Assembly: GCF_027271155.1 (NCBI RefSeq)
Contig: NZ_CP114542.1
Coordinates: 2,108,001 to 2,172,000, forward strand
Direction: 5' to 3'
DNA length: 64,000 nucleotides
Source: Brevundimonas subvibrioides
GTDB taxonomy: Bacteria; Pseudomonadota; Alphaproteobacteria; Caulobacterales; Caulobacteraceae
Shown: positions 1 through 8,528 of the stretch, piece by piece
How positions within the stretch are numbered: position 1 is the first letter of the stretch
How the letters are laid out: each line of letters starts with the position of its first letter
The notes under the pieces: model-generated
Told to the model about the DNA's origin: nothing
What the model saw: the letters and a program-made list of their open reading frames with translations, nothing else
The model's database searches: none
Position numbers and translations under genes: made by a program

Positions 1-614
1 TGGGTGTAGAAGGTGTTGTAGACGGCTGCTTGGACGGTCAGAAACCGCTGCGCCGACACCTGGGACTTGAACTGCTGCATATGCCGCTCGCGCTTGCGGA
101 TAGGCAGATGCGAGTTCTCGACCCGGTTATTCTCGCGCAAGCGACCGGGGTGATGGATGCCTTTGAGGCCCAAAACGTCGACTGCTGAAACATACGATTT
201 CAATCCGTCGGTCACGATCCTCTCGGGCGCAACGGCTTGATTGCGCAGCAGCTTCTGCAGAAAGAACGTCGCAGCCGCCGCGTCGCGACGCTTCTGAACC
301 GACGTGCCCAGCACCTCGCCCTCGTCATCCACAGCCCGCCATAGATACATGTGGCGGCCGCCGATCCGGCTCACCATCTCATCCAAGTGCCAGCGTGGAG
401 ACGGTGCCGGTCGACGCCGTTTCAGGTTGCCGGCGATCTGCCGACCGAACTTCAGGCACCAGCTCCGGATGGCCTCATAGGACACGTCCACGCCGCGTTC
501 GGCGAGGATCTCCTCGATGTCACGAAGGCTCAGTGAGAAGCGATAGTATAGCCAGACCGACTGTCGAAGGACGTCGGGCTTGTGCCTGTGACGCTTGAAA
601 GATAGTCTCGCCAT
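1..614 (-). CDS. IS6-family transposase, 3' end outside window
   Basis: This DDE transposase catalyses replicative transposition of the IS. Translating the reverse strand from the ATG at 612-614 gives an unbroken frame of about 204 codons to the window edge. It starts MARLSFKRHRHKPDV and contains SYEAIRSWCLKFG, PRWHLDEM (first Asp of the DDE triad), WRAVDDEGEVL, a second Asp in VTDGLKSY and RVENSHLPIRKRER. Its layout matches the complete copy at 12828-13520. Only the last 20-25 residues are missing. IS6 transposases are about 230 aa. No lesion is visible in the part present. Confidence 0.85.
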   Translation of the reverse strand, partial: MARLSFKRHRHKPDVLRQSVWLYYRFSLSLRDIEEILAERGVDVSYEAIRSWCLKFGRQIAGNLKRRRPAPSPRWHLDEMVSRIGGRHMYLWRAVDDEGEVLGTSVQKRRDAAAATFFLQKLLRNQAVAPERIVTDGLKSYVSAVDVLGLKGIHHPGRLRENNRVENSHLPIRKRERHMQQFKSQVSAQRFLTVQAAVYNTFYT

Positions 615-681
615 AACCCACTGTTCCAACTCGCCTTTCGGCTATTCAGTGGAGACAAGTTAGCGTTAGAATGACAGCACC
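1..681 (-). mobile_element. IS6-family insertion sequence, cut by the window edge
   Basis: The transposase gene is on the minus strand. The outer end of the element is at about 681, where the reverse strand reads GGTGCTGTCATTCTAACG. Very similar ends occur at about 1703, 13589 and 15107, so this is the terminal inverted repeat of a local IS6 group. The other end lies outside the window. Confidence 0.75.
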
Positions 682-856
682 GCCAGCCAGCCCCACTGAC
701 CGGGCTCTCGATCTAGCCAGGCCCTCCGGGGCCGACGTGTGGGCATCTGCGCGGCGCTATCGGACTAGGCCGACCGTCATAACCGACCCTTTAGCCGAAT
801 GATCCCGCGAGCTCGGGATCCATTCTCTGGCGGTCTGAACCTTGTGCACTTTGCCC

Positions 857-1703
857 GGCTCTGTCAGCCCAAACCGATTGCCGGGCTCGGACCCGGCACT
901 TAGCCTCGGCCTATGGCCCGCTCCAACAACCCGTTCCGCTACTTCGACAGCTCGCCGGAGGTGATCCACACGGTGGTGATGATGTACGTGAAGTACCCTC
1001 TGTCTCGCCGGAACGTCGAAGACCTGCTGGCCGAGCGCGGCATCGACATCTGCTACGAGACGGTGCGGCTCTGGTGGAACCGGTTCAGTCCGATGTTCGC
1101 AGCCTAGATCCGCAGGAAGTGCGTCCAACGGATGCGATCCTTCACCCATTGGCGATGGCACCTCGACGAGGTCTACGTGACCCGAAGGGCGGCGTAGCCA
1201 AGATCAACGGTGAGATGCACTACCTCTGGCGGGCCGTGGATCAGGAGGGCGAGGTGCTGGAATCCTTTGCCAGCAAGACGCGGGACAAGGCTGCAGCCCT
1301 CACCTTCATGAAGAAGCTGATGAAGCGCCACGGCCGCGCCAGGGCCATCACGACCGACGGTCTGCGCTCCTACAAGGCCGCGATGAAGGACCTCGGCAAC
1401 ACCGCCAAACAGGAGGTCGGCCGCTGGGCCAACAACAGAGTCGAGAACTCCCACCTGCCCTTCCGACGACGAGAACGGGCCATGCTGAGGTTCCGGCAGA
1501 TGAAGACCCTGCAGAAGTTCAGCTCCGTCCACGCCGCCTTCCACAACCACTTCAATCAGGATCGCCACCTCATCAGCCGGGAAACATACAAGGCCCAACG
1601 CTCAGCCGCCCTGGCCGAATGGAAGACGCTCGCCGCATAGGCCTCGCTTCCCCTGCCCTTGCTGCGTCCTCTGGAGACAAGTTCGCGTTGGACTGACAGC
1701 ACC
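857..1703 (+). mobile_element. IS6-family insertion sequence with dead transposase
   Basis: The left end reads GGCTCTGTCAGCCCAA at 857. The right end at about 1703 reads GGTGCTGTCAGTCCAA on the reverse strand, and 13 of these 16 positions match. The length of about 847 bp is normal for IS6 elements. The 8 bases flanking each end differ, so no target duplication is visible. The element ends 36 bp beyond the stop codon of the sugar-acid dehydratase. Confidence 0.75.
913..1640 (+). pseudogene. Disrupted IS6-family transposase
   Basis: The first frame (MARSNNPFRYFDSSPEVIHT, from 913) reads up to WWNRFSPMFAA and then meets TAG at 1105-1107, where relatives have Glu. Beyond the stop the same frame still encodes HWRWHLDEVYV, then loses homology at about 1190. 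The remainder (KINGEMHYLWRAVDQEGE to the C-terminus at 1640) lies in another frame. A nonsense codon plus a frameshift means the gene is dead. IS6 elements are not known for programmed frameshifting, so decay is the better explanation. Confidence 0.85.
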
Positions 1704-1739
1704 CCCATAGAAGTTGGGAAGTGTGGGACGCGGCTTGGG

Positions 1740-3524
1740 TCAATGGCTGTCGCGCGGAAGGCCGAAGCGGTCGACGATGCGGTGGTATTTCACGGCCAGC
1801 TCCAGCACGGCACCGGTCTCCAACTGTCCGACCATGCCACGCTGCAATTCCTGCCACGGTGTCTGGGATGCGGGATAAGCGTAACCGCCAGCGGCCTCCA
1901 GCGCGATACGGCGCTCGGCCAGTTCATCTTCGGAAATCAGGATGTCGGCCCGGCCGGTATTCAGGTCGATCCTGACCCGGTCGCCGGTCTGCAGGATGGC
2001 GATATTGCCGCCCGCCGCCGCTTCGGGCGAGGCGTTGAGGATCGAAGCGGAGCCCGACGTGCCCGACTGTCGACCGTCTCCGATACAGGCCAGGGCGGTG
2101 ACGCCCTGTCGGATCAGAGAAGCGGGCGGCTGCATGTTCACGACCTCAGCAGAGCCTGGATACCCAATTGGTCCAGCCCCACGCATGAACAACAAGGTCC
2201 GCTCGGTGATGCCAAGGGCGGGGTCGTCGATACGCTGGTGATAGTCTTCCGGTCCGTCGAACACGACCGCAGGTCCCTCGAAGGCGTTGGGATCGGCGGG
2301 GTCGGACAGGTAGCGCTCGCGGAACTCGGGACTGATAACGCTCAGCTTCATGATCGCCGAGTTGAACAGATTGCCGGTGAAGATGACGAAGCCCGCATCG
2401 GTCTTCATCGGCGCGTCGAACGGTTTGATGACGTCGGGCAGGTCCGTCGTCTTGCCGCGGCAATTCTCGCCGATCGACTTGCCCGTGACGGTCAGGGCGT
2501 CCTCGTGGATCAGCCCCTTCTGCATCAGCTCGTGCACGACGGCGGGCACCCCCCCGGCATGGAAATAGTCCTCGCCCAGATACTGGCCGGCGGGCTGGAG
2601 ATTGACCAGCAAGGGCACATGCAGCCCGTGCGTCTGCCAGTCCTGCAGCGGCACATCGACGTGGGCGTGGCGCGCCAGGGCTGTCAGATGGATCGGCGCG
2701 TTGGTCGATCCGCCGATCGCGGAGTTGACCACGATGGCATTCAGGAAGGCCTCGCGCGTCAGGATGTCGGACGGCTTCAGGTCCTCGCGCACCATTTCCA
2801 CGATCCGCAGGCCGGTCTCGTAGGCCACCTGGGCGCGCTCGCGATAGGGTGCCGGAATAGCGGCCGAGCCCGGCAACGACATCCCCAGGGCCTCGGCCAG
2901 CGAGTTCATCGTCGTCGCCGTGCCCATGGTGTTGCAATAGCCGACCGACGGCGCCGACGAAGCGACCAGCTCGACGAAACCCTCGTAGTCGATCTCGCCC
3001 GCCGCCATCATCTGGCGTGCCTTCCAGATGATGGTTCCCGACCCGGTCCGTTGGCCCTTGTGCCAACCGTTCAGCATCGGCCCGACGGACAGGGCGATAG
3101 CCGGGATGTCGACCGTCGCAGCGGCCATCAGGCAGGCCGGCGTGGTCTTGTCGCAGCCGATGGTCAGGACAACGCCATCGATCGGATAGCCGTAAAGGCT
3201 TTCCACCAGCCCGAGATAGGCCAGGTTGCGGTCGAGCGCCGCCGTCGGTCGCTTTCCAGTCTCCTGGATCGGATGGACCGGAAATTCCATGGCGATGCCG
3301 CCCGCCTCGCGAATGCCTTCGCGCACCCGCTCGGCGAGGATCAGGTGATGCCGATTGCAGGGGCTGAGGTCGGACCCGGTCTGGGCGATGCCGATGATCG
3401 GCTTGTTCGACTGCAGCTCCCGGCGCGTCAGGCCGTAGTTCAGGTACCGCTCCAGATAGAGGGCGGTCATGTCGGGATTGTCCGGATTGTCGAACCAGGC
3501 CCGGCTTCTCAACGGTTTCTTCAT
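1740..3524 (-). CDS. IlvD/EDD-family sugar-acid dehydratase (XylD-like; probable galactonate/xylonate dehydratase)
   Basis: The 594-aa protein belongs to the Fe-S/Mg-dependent IlvD/EDD dehydratases, which turn a sugar acid into its 2-keto-3-deoxy derivative. Visible family motifs are [25 protein letters not shown] and [18 protein letters not shown]. The N-terminus ([21 protein letters not shown]) closely follows Caulobacter XylD, about 590 aa. The frame is open upstream to 3962, but the ATG at 3524 matches the XylD start and lies 8 nt after the dehydrogenase stop, so I chose it. It is co-directional with the dehydrogenase. Because the neighbours are a galactose-type symporter, KDGal kinase and KDPGal aldolase, I infer that it uses D-galactonate. 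It would then replace the unrelated enolase-superfamily DgoD. Xylonate or arabinonate remains possible. Confidence 0.85.
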   Translation of the reverse strand: MKKPLRSRAWFDNPDNPDMTALYLERYLNYGLTRRELQSNKPIIGIAQTGSDLSPCNRHHLILAERVREGIREAGGIAMEFPVHPIQETGKRPTAALDRNLAYLGLVESLYGYPIDGVVLTIGCDKTTPACLMAAATVDIPAIALSVGPMLNGWHKGQRTGSGTIIWKARQMMAAGEIDYEGFVELVASSAPSVGYCNTMGTATTMNSLAEALGMSLPGSAAIPAPYRERAQVAYETGLRIVEMVREDLKPSDILTREAFLNAIVVNSAIGGSTNAPIHLTALARHAHVDVPLQDWQTHGLHVPLLVNLQPAGQYLGEDYFHAGGVPAVVHELMQKGLIHEDALTVTGKSIGENCRGKTTDLPDVIKPFDAPMKTDAGFVIFTGNLFNSAIMKLSVISPEFRERYLSDPADPNAFEGPAVVFDGPEDYHQRIDDPALGITERTLLFMRGAGPIGYPGSAEVVNMQPPASLIRQGVTALACIGDGRQSGTSGSASILNASPEAAAGGNIAILQTGDRVRIDLNTGRADILISEDELAERRIALEAAGGYAYPASQTPWQELQRGMVGQLETGAVLELAVKYHRIVDRFGLPRDSH

Positions 3525-3532
3525 GGGCAAAT

Positions 3533-4294
3533 TCAGGTCCAGCCGCCGTCGACGACATAGTGCTGGTTGGTGATGGCCGAGGCCTCCTCGGAGCTCAGGA
3601 AGACGGCAACGCGCGCGATGTCCTCCGGGACCAGTCGCCGCTTCAGGCACTGGTTCTTGTAGATGTCCTTTTCGGTCTCCGGCGTGACCCAGTGCTCTAG
3701 CTGGCGCTCTGTCATGATCCAGCCGGGTGCCAGGGCGTTGACGCGCACGCCATGCTCGCCGAAGTCGCGGGCCAGCGACCGGGTCAGGCCCAGCACTGCG
3801 GACTTGGACGCCGTATAGGCCGCCATCCCGCCCTGACCGATCATCCACGACGTCGAGCCGAGATTCAGAATCGAACCGCGCCCCTGCGCCATCATGTCCG
3901 GCAACACGCTCTGGGCGGCGAAGAACTGGTGCTTCAGGTTCACCGCGATCCGCCTGTCCCAATAGGCCTCGGTCACATCCAGGGTGGCGTGACGCTCGTC
4001 GTGGGCAGCGTTGTTGATCAGGGCGTCGACCGGACCGAACCGGTCTCGTACCTGTCCGATCGCTGCGCGGAGGGCGTCGACATCGGTCAGGTCGCAGGAG
4101 ACGAAAGCCGCCGCCCCGTCGCCCAGGCTGTCGAGCTCCGCTTCCAGCGCCGCACCCCTGACTGCGTCGACGTCCAGAAATCCGACCCGGCAGCCTTGTG
4201 CGGCGAAGGCCCGGACGATGGACGCGCCTATGCCGCCGGCCCCGCCGGTCACGATGACGACCCGGCCCTTCAGGTCGGGATAAATGGCTCCCAT
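3533..4294 (-). CDS. SDR-family NAD-dependent aldose 1-dehydrogenase (XylB-like)
   Basis: The 253-aa short-chain dehydrogenase would oxidise an aldose to the aldonolactone in the cytoplasm. The Rossmann motif TGGAGGIG is at residues 16-23, NNAA follows at about 90, and the catalytic Ser and YTASK (Tyr/Lys) are near residue 160. An aspartate (FLDVD) after beta-2 indicates NAD preference. The sequence is close to Caulobacter XylB (AIYPDLKG start, [17 protein letters not shown]). It starts a two-gene minus-strand operon with the dehydratase, 8 nt apart. Here it most likely acts on galactose, though XylB relatives also take xylose and arabinose. No lactonase gene is nearby, so lactone hydrolysis is spontaneous or encoded elsewhere. 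Confidence 0.85.
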   Translation of the reverse strand: MGAIYPDLKGRVVIVTGGAGGIGASIVRAFAAQGCRVGFLDVDAVRGAALEAELDSLGDGAAAFVSCDLTDVDALRAAIGQVRDRFGPVDALINNAAHDERHATLDVTEAYWDRRIAVNLKHQFFAAQSVLPDMMAQGRGSILNLGSTSWMIGQGGMAAYTASKSAVLGLTRSLARDFGEHGVRVNALAPGWIMTERQLEHWVTPETEKDIYKNQCLKRRLVPEDIARVAVFLSSEEASAITNQHYVVDGGWT

Positions 4295-4342
4295 GGTCTC
4301 CTCACGGTCGGCCGACCGAACGGCTGCCGACTCTGATATCTG

Positions 4343-4375
4343 CTTTCATCTGTGAAAGCGGTTTCTACCTGCGAA
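4343..4375. promoter_or_regulatory. Paired inverted repeats, candidate IclR operator
   Basis: CTTTCATCTGTGAAAG (4343-4358) is a perfect inverted repeat of 6-nt arms around 4 nt. It is followed at once by TTTCTACCTGCGAAA (4361-4375), which repeats the TTTC...GAAA pattern. Both lie between the IclR gene and the dehydrogenase start at 4294, where an operator for the catabolic operon is expected. The assignment to the neighbouring regulator is inference. Confidence 0.5.
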
Positions 4376-4435
4376 AGTAGCGAAAGGTCATCGGCGAAGT
4401 CAACGCACGGATTGCCACCCGGGCAATTCGGCGTG

Positions 4436-5209
4436 TCAGGCCACAGAGGCGACGCCCATTTCCCCGGAGATCGCCGCAGCCGCCTCCCCCAGAAGCGTCA
4501 CCGCCCGTTCGATCGAGCAGGTCGGCGGCATCCGTTCGATATAAGGGGTGATCAGGGTGGCGATGATGCCGTCGGCACCCTGGATCGGCGCGACCAGATC
4601 GGTCACCCCCTTCACGAAATCGCTGGGTCGTTCGACGTGGCCCGCCGCAGCGGCGGTCGCCGCAGCGACAGCGAAGGCCTTGACCTTCCTGGCCCCGTGG
4701 CGCGCCGCCAGGATTTCCGCCAGTATCGCCTGCTCGCGCGCATTGGCCCGGCCATAGAGCATCAGTCCGGACGTTGCCTCCAGGAGGCTGCGCCGATAGC
4801 CGACGCGGACCGAATACCCCAGATCGCCCGGCCCTTCGACGCGGGCGATGACGACGATCTGGTCGCCCGACGGTACAACGAGATGGCAGGATTGCGTGGT
4901 CGCCGCAGCCAGTTCGCGCATGGCCGGCAGGGCCACGTCGACCAGGGATTTGATCGGCGCGCGCGACAGTCCCAGGGTGAACAGTCTGTTGGTCAACTGA
5001 TAGCCATCCGACGACTGCTCGATATAGCCTCGGAACTCCAGCACCTGGATCATGCGGAACAGTTCGCTGACCGATCGACCGAGCGTGGCCGACATCTGCG
5101 ACGGGGTCAGGGGCTGGCCATGGGCGGACAGCAGTTCCAGCACGTCCAGTCCCTTTTCCAGCGCGGGGGCGCGGTACTTTCGATCATCGGCGTCGTCGGC
5201 GGCCGTCAT
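4436..5209 (-). CDS. IclR-family transcriptional regulator
   Basis: The 257-aa protein has the IclR layout. An N-terminal winged HTH (about residues 14-75: ALEKGLDVLELLSAHGQPLT...SELFRMIQVLEFRGYI) is followed by a C-terminal GAF-like effector domain (about 90-250). The gene lies between the dehydrogenase/dehydratase operon and the divergent symporter-kinase-aldolase operon, so it probably controls both. IclR proteins of sugar-acid pathways often respond to 2-keto-3-deoxy acids, but the effector here is unknown. The start ATG at 5209 gives a family-typical length. Confidence 0.9.
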   Translation of the reverse strand: MTAADDADDRKYRAPALEKGLDVLELLSAHGQPLTPSQMSATLGRSVSELFRMIQVLEFRGYIEQSSDGYQLTNRLFTLGLSRAPIKSLVDVALPAMRELAAATTQSCHLVVPSGDQIVVIARVEGPGDLGYSVRVGYRRSLLEATSGLMLYGRANAREQAILAEILAARHGARKVKAFAVAAATAAAAGHVERPSDFVKGVTDLVAPIQGADGIIATLITPYIERMPPTCSIERAVTLLGEAAAAISGEMGVASVA

Positions 5210-5301
5210 GGAATCGTCCTCAGGATCGCTGCCACGCTAGCGGCCGGATGGCTTGTGCGAAAGGGGCTGGGTCCAGCTCATTGCCGCTAGTAAAAGCTTA
5301 T

Positions 5302-5324
5302 CGCAAATATGAAAAACGATTGCG
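5302..5324. promoter_or_regulatory. Inverted repeat upstream of the symporter operon
   Basis: CGCAA (5302-5306) and TTGCG (5320-5324) form an inverted repeat across 13 nt. It lies in the short intergenic space between the divergent regulator (start 5209) and the symporter (start 5394). It is a candidate operator, with GAAAAACGA inside it, but it does not clearly match the pair at 4343-4375. Evidence is modest. Confidence 0.3.
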
Positions 5325-5393
5325 GGCGATCTCAGGCTCTTCTACCGTGCCCGCAGAACCCCGTGGAAGGGGCCGTGCCGGGGAGGCTCAGCC

Positions 5394-6968
5394 ATGTCGC
5401 TCGCGACCATCGATCTCGTCATTCTGGGCGTGTACGCCGTCTTCATCTTCGGCCTGGCCCAGTGGGTCTCGCGCGACAAGGGCGGTGAGAAAAAGACCTC
5501 CACCGACTATTTCCTGGCCTCCAGGAACCTGCCCTGGTGGGCCATCGGGGCGTCCCTGATCGCGGCCAATATCTCGGCCGAGCAGATCATCGGCATGTCG
5601 GGCTCCGGCTATGTGATCGGCCTCGGCATCGCCTCCTATGAATGGATGGCGGCCCTGACCCTGTTGATCGTGGGCAAGTATTTTCTGCCGATCTTCCTGC
5701 GCAACGACATCTACACCATGCCGCAGTTCCTGCAGCAGCGGTACGGTCCGACGATCCGCAATGTCATGGCCGTGTTCTGGCTGCTGCTCTACGTCTTCGT
5801 GAACGTGACCTCGATCCTCTGGCTGGGGTCGATCGCGGTCAACACCGTCACCGGACTGGACCAGATGTACGCCATCGTGGCGATCGGCGTCTTCGCCTTG
5901 GCCTATCAGTTGTGGGGCGGGCTCAAGGCCGTGGCCCTGACCGACATCGTCCAGGTGGCGCTACTGGTCGCGGGCGGCCTGATCATCGGCTTCATCGCCC
6001 TGAGCGAGATCGGCGGCGCGTCGGGTGCGCTGGGCGGGTTCACCACCCTGCTGACGGACTTCCCCGAGAAGTTCGATATGATCCTGTCGCCCGACAACCC
6101 GAACTTCAAGGAACTGCCGGGCATTGCCGTCCTGCTGGGCGGACTGTGGATCATGAACATCAGCTACTGGGGCTTCAACCAGTACATCATCCAGCGCGCC
6201 CTGGCCGCCAAGTCGCTGGGCGAGGCCCAGAAGGGGATCGCCTTCGCCGCCTATCTGAAACTCTTGATGCCGGTCATCGTGGTGCTGCCGGGCATGGCGG
6301 CCCTGATCCTCGCGCCCAGTCTTTCGGCCCCGGACCAAGCCTATCCGACGATGATGAACCTTCTGCCCGCGGGCCTGAAGGGTCTGGTGTTCGCCGCCCT
6401 GATCGCGGCCATCGTGGCGTCGCTGGCGTCCAAGGTGAACTCGATCTCAACCATCTTCACCCTCGATCTGTATGCCAAGGCGAACAAGGGCGCATCGGAA
6501 CAGCATCTGGTGCTGGTCGGTCGTATCGCCGCCTTCGCCGCCATGGCCATCGGCATCCTGGTGGCCCGCCCCTTGCTGGGTGGCTTCTCCCAGGCCTTCC
6601 AGTTCATCCAGGACTTCACGGGCTTCTTCACGCCCTCGATCGTGGTCATCTTCATCCTGGGCCTGTTCTGGAAGCGGGCGTCCGAAGCAGGGGCGCTGAC
6701 GGCCGCCATCGGCGGCGTGGCCCTGTCGGGCTTCATGTGGTGGCTGGACCGCGAGGGGATCTTCACCCTGCCCTTCATGAACCGGGTCGGAGTTGTATTC
6801 CTTGTCTCTCTCGTAGCCGCGATCGTCGTCTCGCTTTTCTCCCCTCCGAAAGAAGGCACCATGCAGATCAAGCTGGACGGTGTCAGCTACAAGACCTCCC
6901 TGGGCTTCAACATCGCCAGCGCGGGGGTCATCGCCTTCCTGATCGCCGTCTATGCCATCTGGTGGTGA
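5394..6968 (+). CDS. Sodium/sugar symporter, SSS family (vSGLT-like, probable galactose)
   Basis: The 524-aa membrane protein belongs to the sodium:solute symporter family, with 13-14 hydrophobic segments from residue 6 to the C-terminus. It follows the Vibrio Na+/galactose transporter vSGLT very closely: WVSRDKGGEKKTSTDYF, GASLIAANISAEQIIGMSGS, ASYEWMAALTLLIVGKYF, YWGFNQYIIQRALAAKS and AFQFIQDFTGFF. The stretches holding the galactose-contacting Gln, Glu, Asn and Lys of vSGLT are conserved. A good ribosome site (GGGGAGG) precedes the ATG. It opens an operon with the kinase and aldolase. Galactose as substrate is inferred from family likeness and the pathway genes. Confidence 0.9.
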   Translation: MSLATIDLVILGVYAVFIFGLAQWVSRDKGGEKKTSTDYFLASRNLPWWAIGASLIAANISAEQIIGMSGSGYVIGLGIASYEWMAALTLLIVGKYFLPIFLRNDIYTMPQFLQQRYGPTIRNVMAVFWLLLYVFVNVTSILWLGSIAVNTVTGLDQMYAIVAIGVFALAYQLWGGLKAVALTDIVQVALLVAGGLIIGFIALSEIGGASGALGGFTTLLTDFPEKFDMILSPDNPNFKELPGIAVLLGGLWIMNISYWGFNQYIIQRALAAKSLGEAQKGIAFAAYLKLLMPVIVVLPGMAALILAPSLSAPDQAYPTMMNLLPAGLKGLVFAALIAAIVASLASKVNSISTIFTLDLYAKANKGASEQHLVLVGRIAAFAAMAIGILVARPLLGGFSQAFQFIQDFTGFFTPSIVVIFILGLFWKRASEAGALTAAIGGVALSGFMWWLDREGIFTLPFMNRVGVVFLVSLVAAIVVSLFSPPKEGTMQIKLDGVSYKTSLGFNIASAGVIAFLIAVYAIWW

Positions 6969-6969
6969 G

Positions 6970-7872
6970 GTGAGCGGGACGCAGGACGGCGCGGGCCTGA
7001 TCGGCGTCGACTGGGGAACAAGCAATCTGCGCGTCCTGCGCATTGGTGAAGGCGGCACGGTCCTGGAGTCCCGCTCCGATCCGCGGGGCGCGGCCGGCCT
7101 GGCTCCATCGGCCTTCCCTTCCGTCCTTGCCGAGGTCGCCGACGGATGGCTGGATGGCGCCTCGCCCATTCTGGTCTGTGGCATGGCCGGGGCGCGGGGC
7201 CGGTGGCGCGAGGTCGCCTATCTGCCAACGCCGGCCACGCTGGCCGATCTGGCAAATGCGCTGTCCTCTCCTCTCGACCGGCCGGATCTGAGGATCGTGC
7301 CCGGCCTGAAGGCCGTGGCGGGCGGGCGGATGATCGACGTCATGCGCGGCGAGGAAACCCAGGTCATGGGGCTGGACCTCGAGCCCGGCAGCCACCGGAT
7401 CGTCGCACCGGGAACCCATTCCAAATGGATCGCCGCGCGTCCGGGTCAGATCGTCGGCTATCGTACCTTCATGACAGGCGAGCTGTTCGCCGCCATTCGC
7501 AAGGGCACGATCCTCGGTGCGGGCATGGGCGAGCCGGGCGTCGACGAAGGCGCCTTCGCGGACGGGGTCGATCGCGCCCTGACCGACCCGGCACTCACCA
7601 GCGCCCTGTTCTCCGTCCGCGTCGAAACGCTCGCGGATCGGCTGCGCCCGGACGCGGCGGCCGACTATCTCTCGGGTCTGCTGATCGGGGCCGAGATCGC
7701 CGCCCACCGCCAGGACACGCACGGCACCGTCACCCTTGTCGGGGCGGACGCCCTGAATGCCCGTTATGCGGCGGCCCTCGAGATCGCGGGCTTTTCCGAC
7801 GTCCGCCTTGCCGACGGCGCGGCCGCCGTCGCCAACGGCCTGTGGCGCATTCACCAGGCGAGCCTTCGATGA
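6970..7872 (+). CDS. dgoK: 2-dehydro-3-deoxygalactonokinase
   Basis: The 300-aa ATP-dependent kinase phosphorylates 2-keto-3-deoxy-galactonate at C6 in the De Ley-Doudoroff pathway. The ASKHA-type phosphate motif IGVDWGTSNLRV is at the N-terminus. GTHSKWI and the long glycine-rich C-terminal region match DgoK proteins of about 290-300 aa. The chosen start is the GTG at 6970, one base after the symporter TGA. An in-frame ATG at 6952 would overlap the symporter by 17 nt and add six residues. The stop overlaps the aldolase start as ATGA, so the two are translationally coupled. Confidence 0.87.
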   Translation: MSGTQDGAGLIGVDWGTSNLRVLRIGEGGTVLESRSDPRGAAGLAPSAFPSVLAEVADGWLDGASPILVCGMAGARGRWREVAYLPTPATLADLANALSSPLDRPDLRIVPGLKAVAGGRMIDVMRGEETQVMGLDLEPGSHRIVAPGTHSKWIAARPGQIVGYRTFMTGELFAAIRKGTILGAGMGEPGVDEGAFADGVDRALTDPALTSALFSVRVETLADRLRPDAAADYLSGLLIGAEIAAHRQDTHGTVTLVGADALNARYAAALEIAGFSDVRLADGAAAVANGLWRIHQASLR

Positions 7873-8486
7873 TCCAGATTCTCGACACCCTGCCCCTGAT
7901 CGCCATCCTGCGGGGGCTCGAACCCGACGAAGCCGTCGCCGTCGGCGAGGCGATCGTTGCTGCCGGTTTCGTCTGCCTTGAGGTGCCGCTGAACTCGCCG
8001 TGGCCGCTGGAGAGCATCCGGCGCCTGCGCGACGCCCTCGACGGCCGGGCCCTGGTCGGAGCGGGCACAGTGCTGAACGTCGAGGCGGCGCGCGGCGTGG
8101 CCGAGGCTGGCGGGCAGATGGTCATCTCGCCGAATACCATCCCCGACGTGATCCGCGCCACAAAGGCCATGGGCCTGATGTCGGTGCCCGGGTTCTTCAC
8201 GCCGTCGGAGGCCTTCGCGGCGCTGGACGCCGGGGCCGAGGTGCTGAAACTGTTCCCCGCCGAGGTCGCGGGACCACAGGGACTGAAGGCCGTGCGCGCG
8301 GTCCTGCCGGCCGGGACGCGGGTCTATGCCGTCGGGGGCGTCGCGCCTGACAGCGTCGCGACCTGGCGCTCGGCCGGAGCCTCCGGCTTCGGCATCGGCT
8401 CGGCCGTGTTCAAGCCTGGCAAGACGCCCGCCGAGGTGAGCGACGCCGCGCGGGCCTTCGTCACGGCCTGGGGCGCGTCGGCCTGA
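7869..8486 (+). CDS. dgoA: 2-dehydro-3-deoxy-6-phosphogalactonate aldolase
   Basis: The 205-aa class I aldolase of the KDPG/KDPGal family cleaves 2-keto-3-deoxy-6-phosphogalactonate to pyruvate and glyceraldehyde 3-phosphate. Visible motifs are IAILRGLEPDEA, the catalytic Glu region LEVPLNSPWP, GAGTV, and KLFPAE with the Schiff-base lysine; the phosphate-binding GGV follows. ILRG and LNSP favour the galactose type over KDPG aldolase (Eda). The start overlaps dgoK as ATGA. It ends the symporter operon and converges on the galactanase gene. Confidence 0.9.
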   Translation: MIQILDTLPLIAILRGLEPDEAVAVGEAIVAAGFVCLEVPLNSPWPLESIRRLRDALDGRALVGAGTVLNVEAARGVAEAGGQMVISPNTIPDVIRATKAMGLMSVPGFFTPSEAFAALDAGAEVLKLFPAEVAGPQGLKAVRAVLPAGTRVYAVGGVAPDSVATWRSAGASGFGIGSAVFKPGKTPAEVSDAARAFVTAWGASA

Positions 8487-8493
8487 GGCCTGA

Positions 8494-8527
8494 CGCCCCC
8501 GCCCCCGCCCCCGCCCCCGGGCGGGCG
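8494..8527. repeat. C-rich short tandem repeat between convergent genes
   Basis: Four consecutive GCCCCC units are followed by GGGCGGGCG, lying between the aldolase stop (8486) and the galactanase stop (8529). The run can fold back on the G-rich end, so it may act as a terminator for either gene, but there is no T-tract. Such repeats are prone to slippage. Confidence 0.5.
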
Positions 8528-8528
8528 C

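Noticed and set aside
913..1640. Programmed frameshifting of the IS transposase
   Set aside because: An in-frame TAG and a separate frameshift about 85 bp later are two lesions. There is no slippery sequence at either, and IS6 elements use a single frame.
1659..3560. 633-aa open frame on the plus strand
   Set aside because: Antisense to the dehydratase, and it begins inside the end of an insertion sequence.
8494..8527. CRISPR-like or functional tandem repeat
   Set aside because: Units are only six bases with no spacers. It is a low-complexity C-run between convergent genes.
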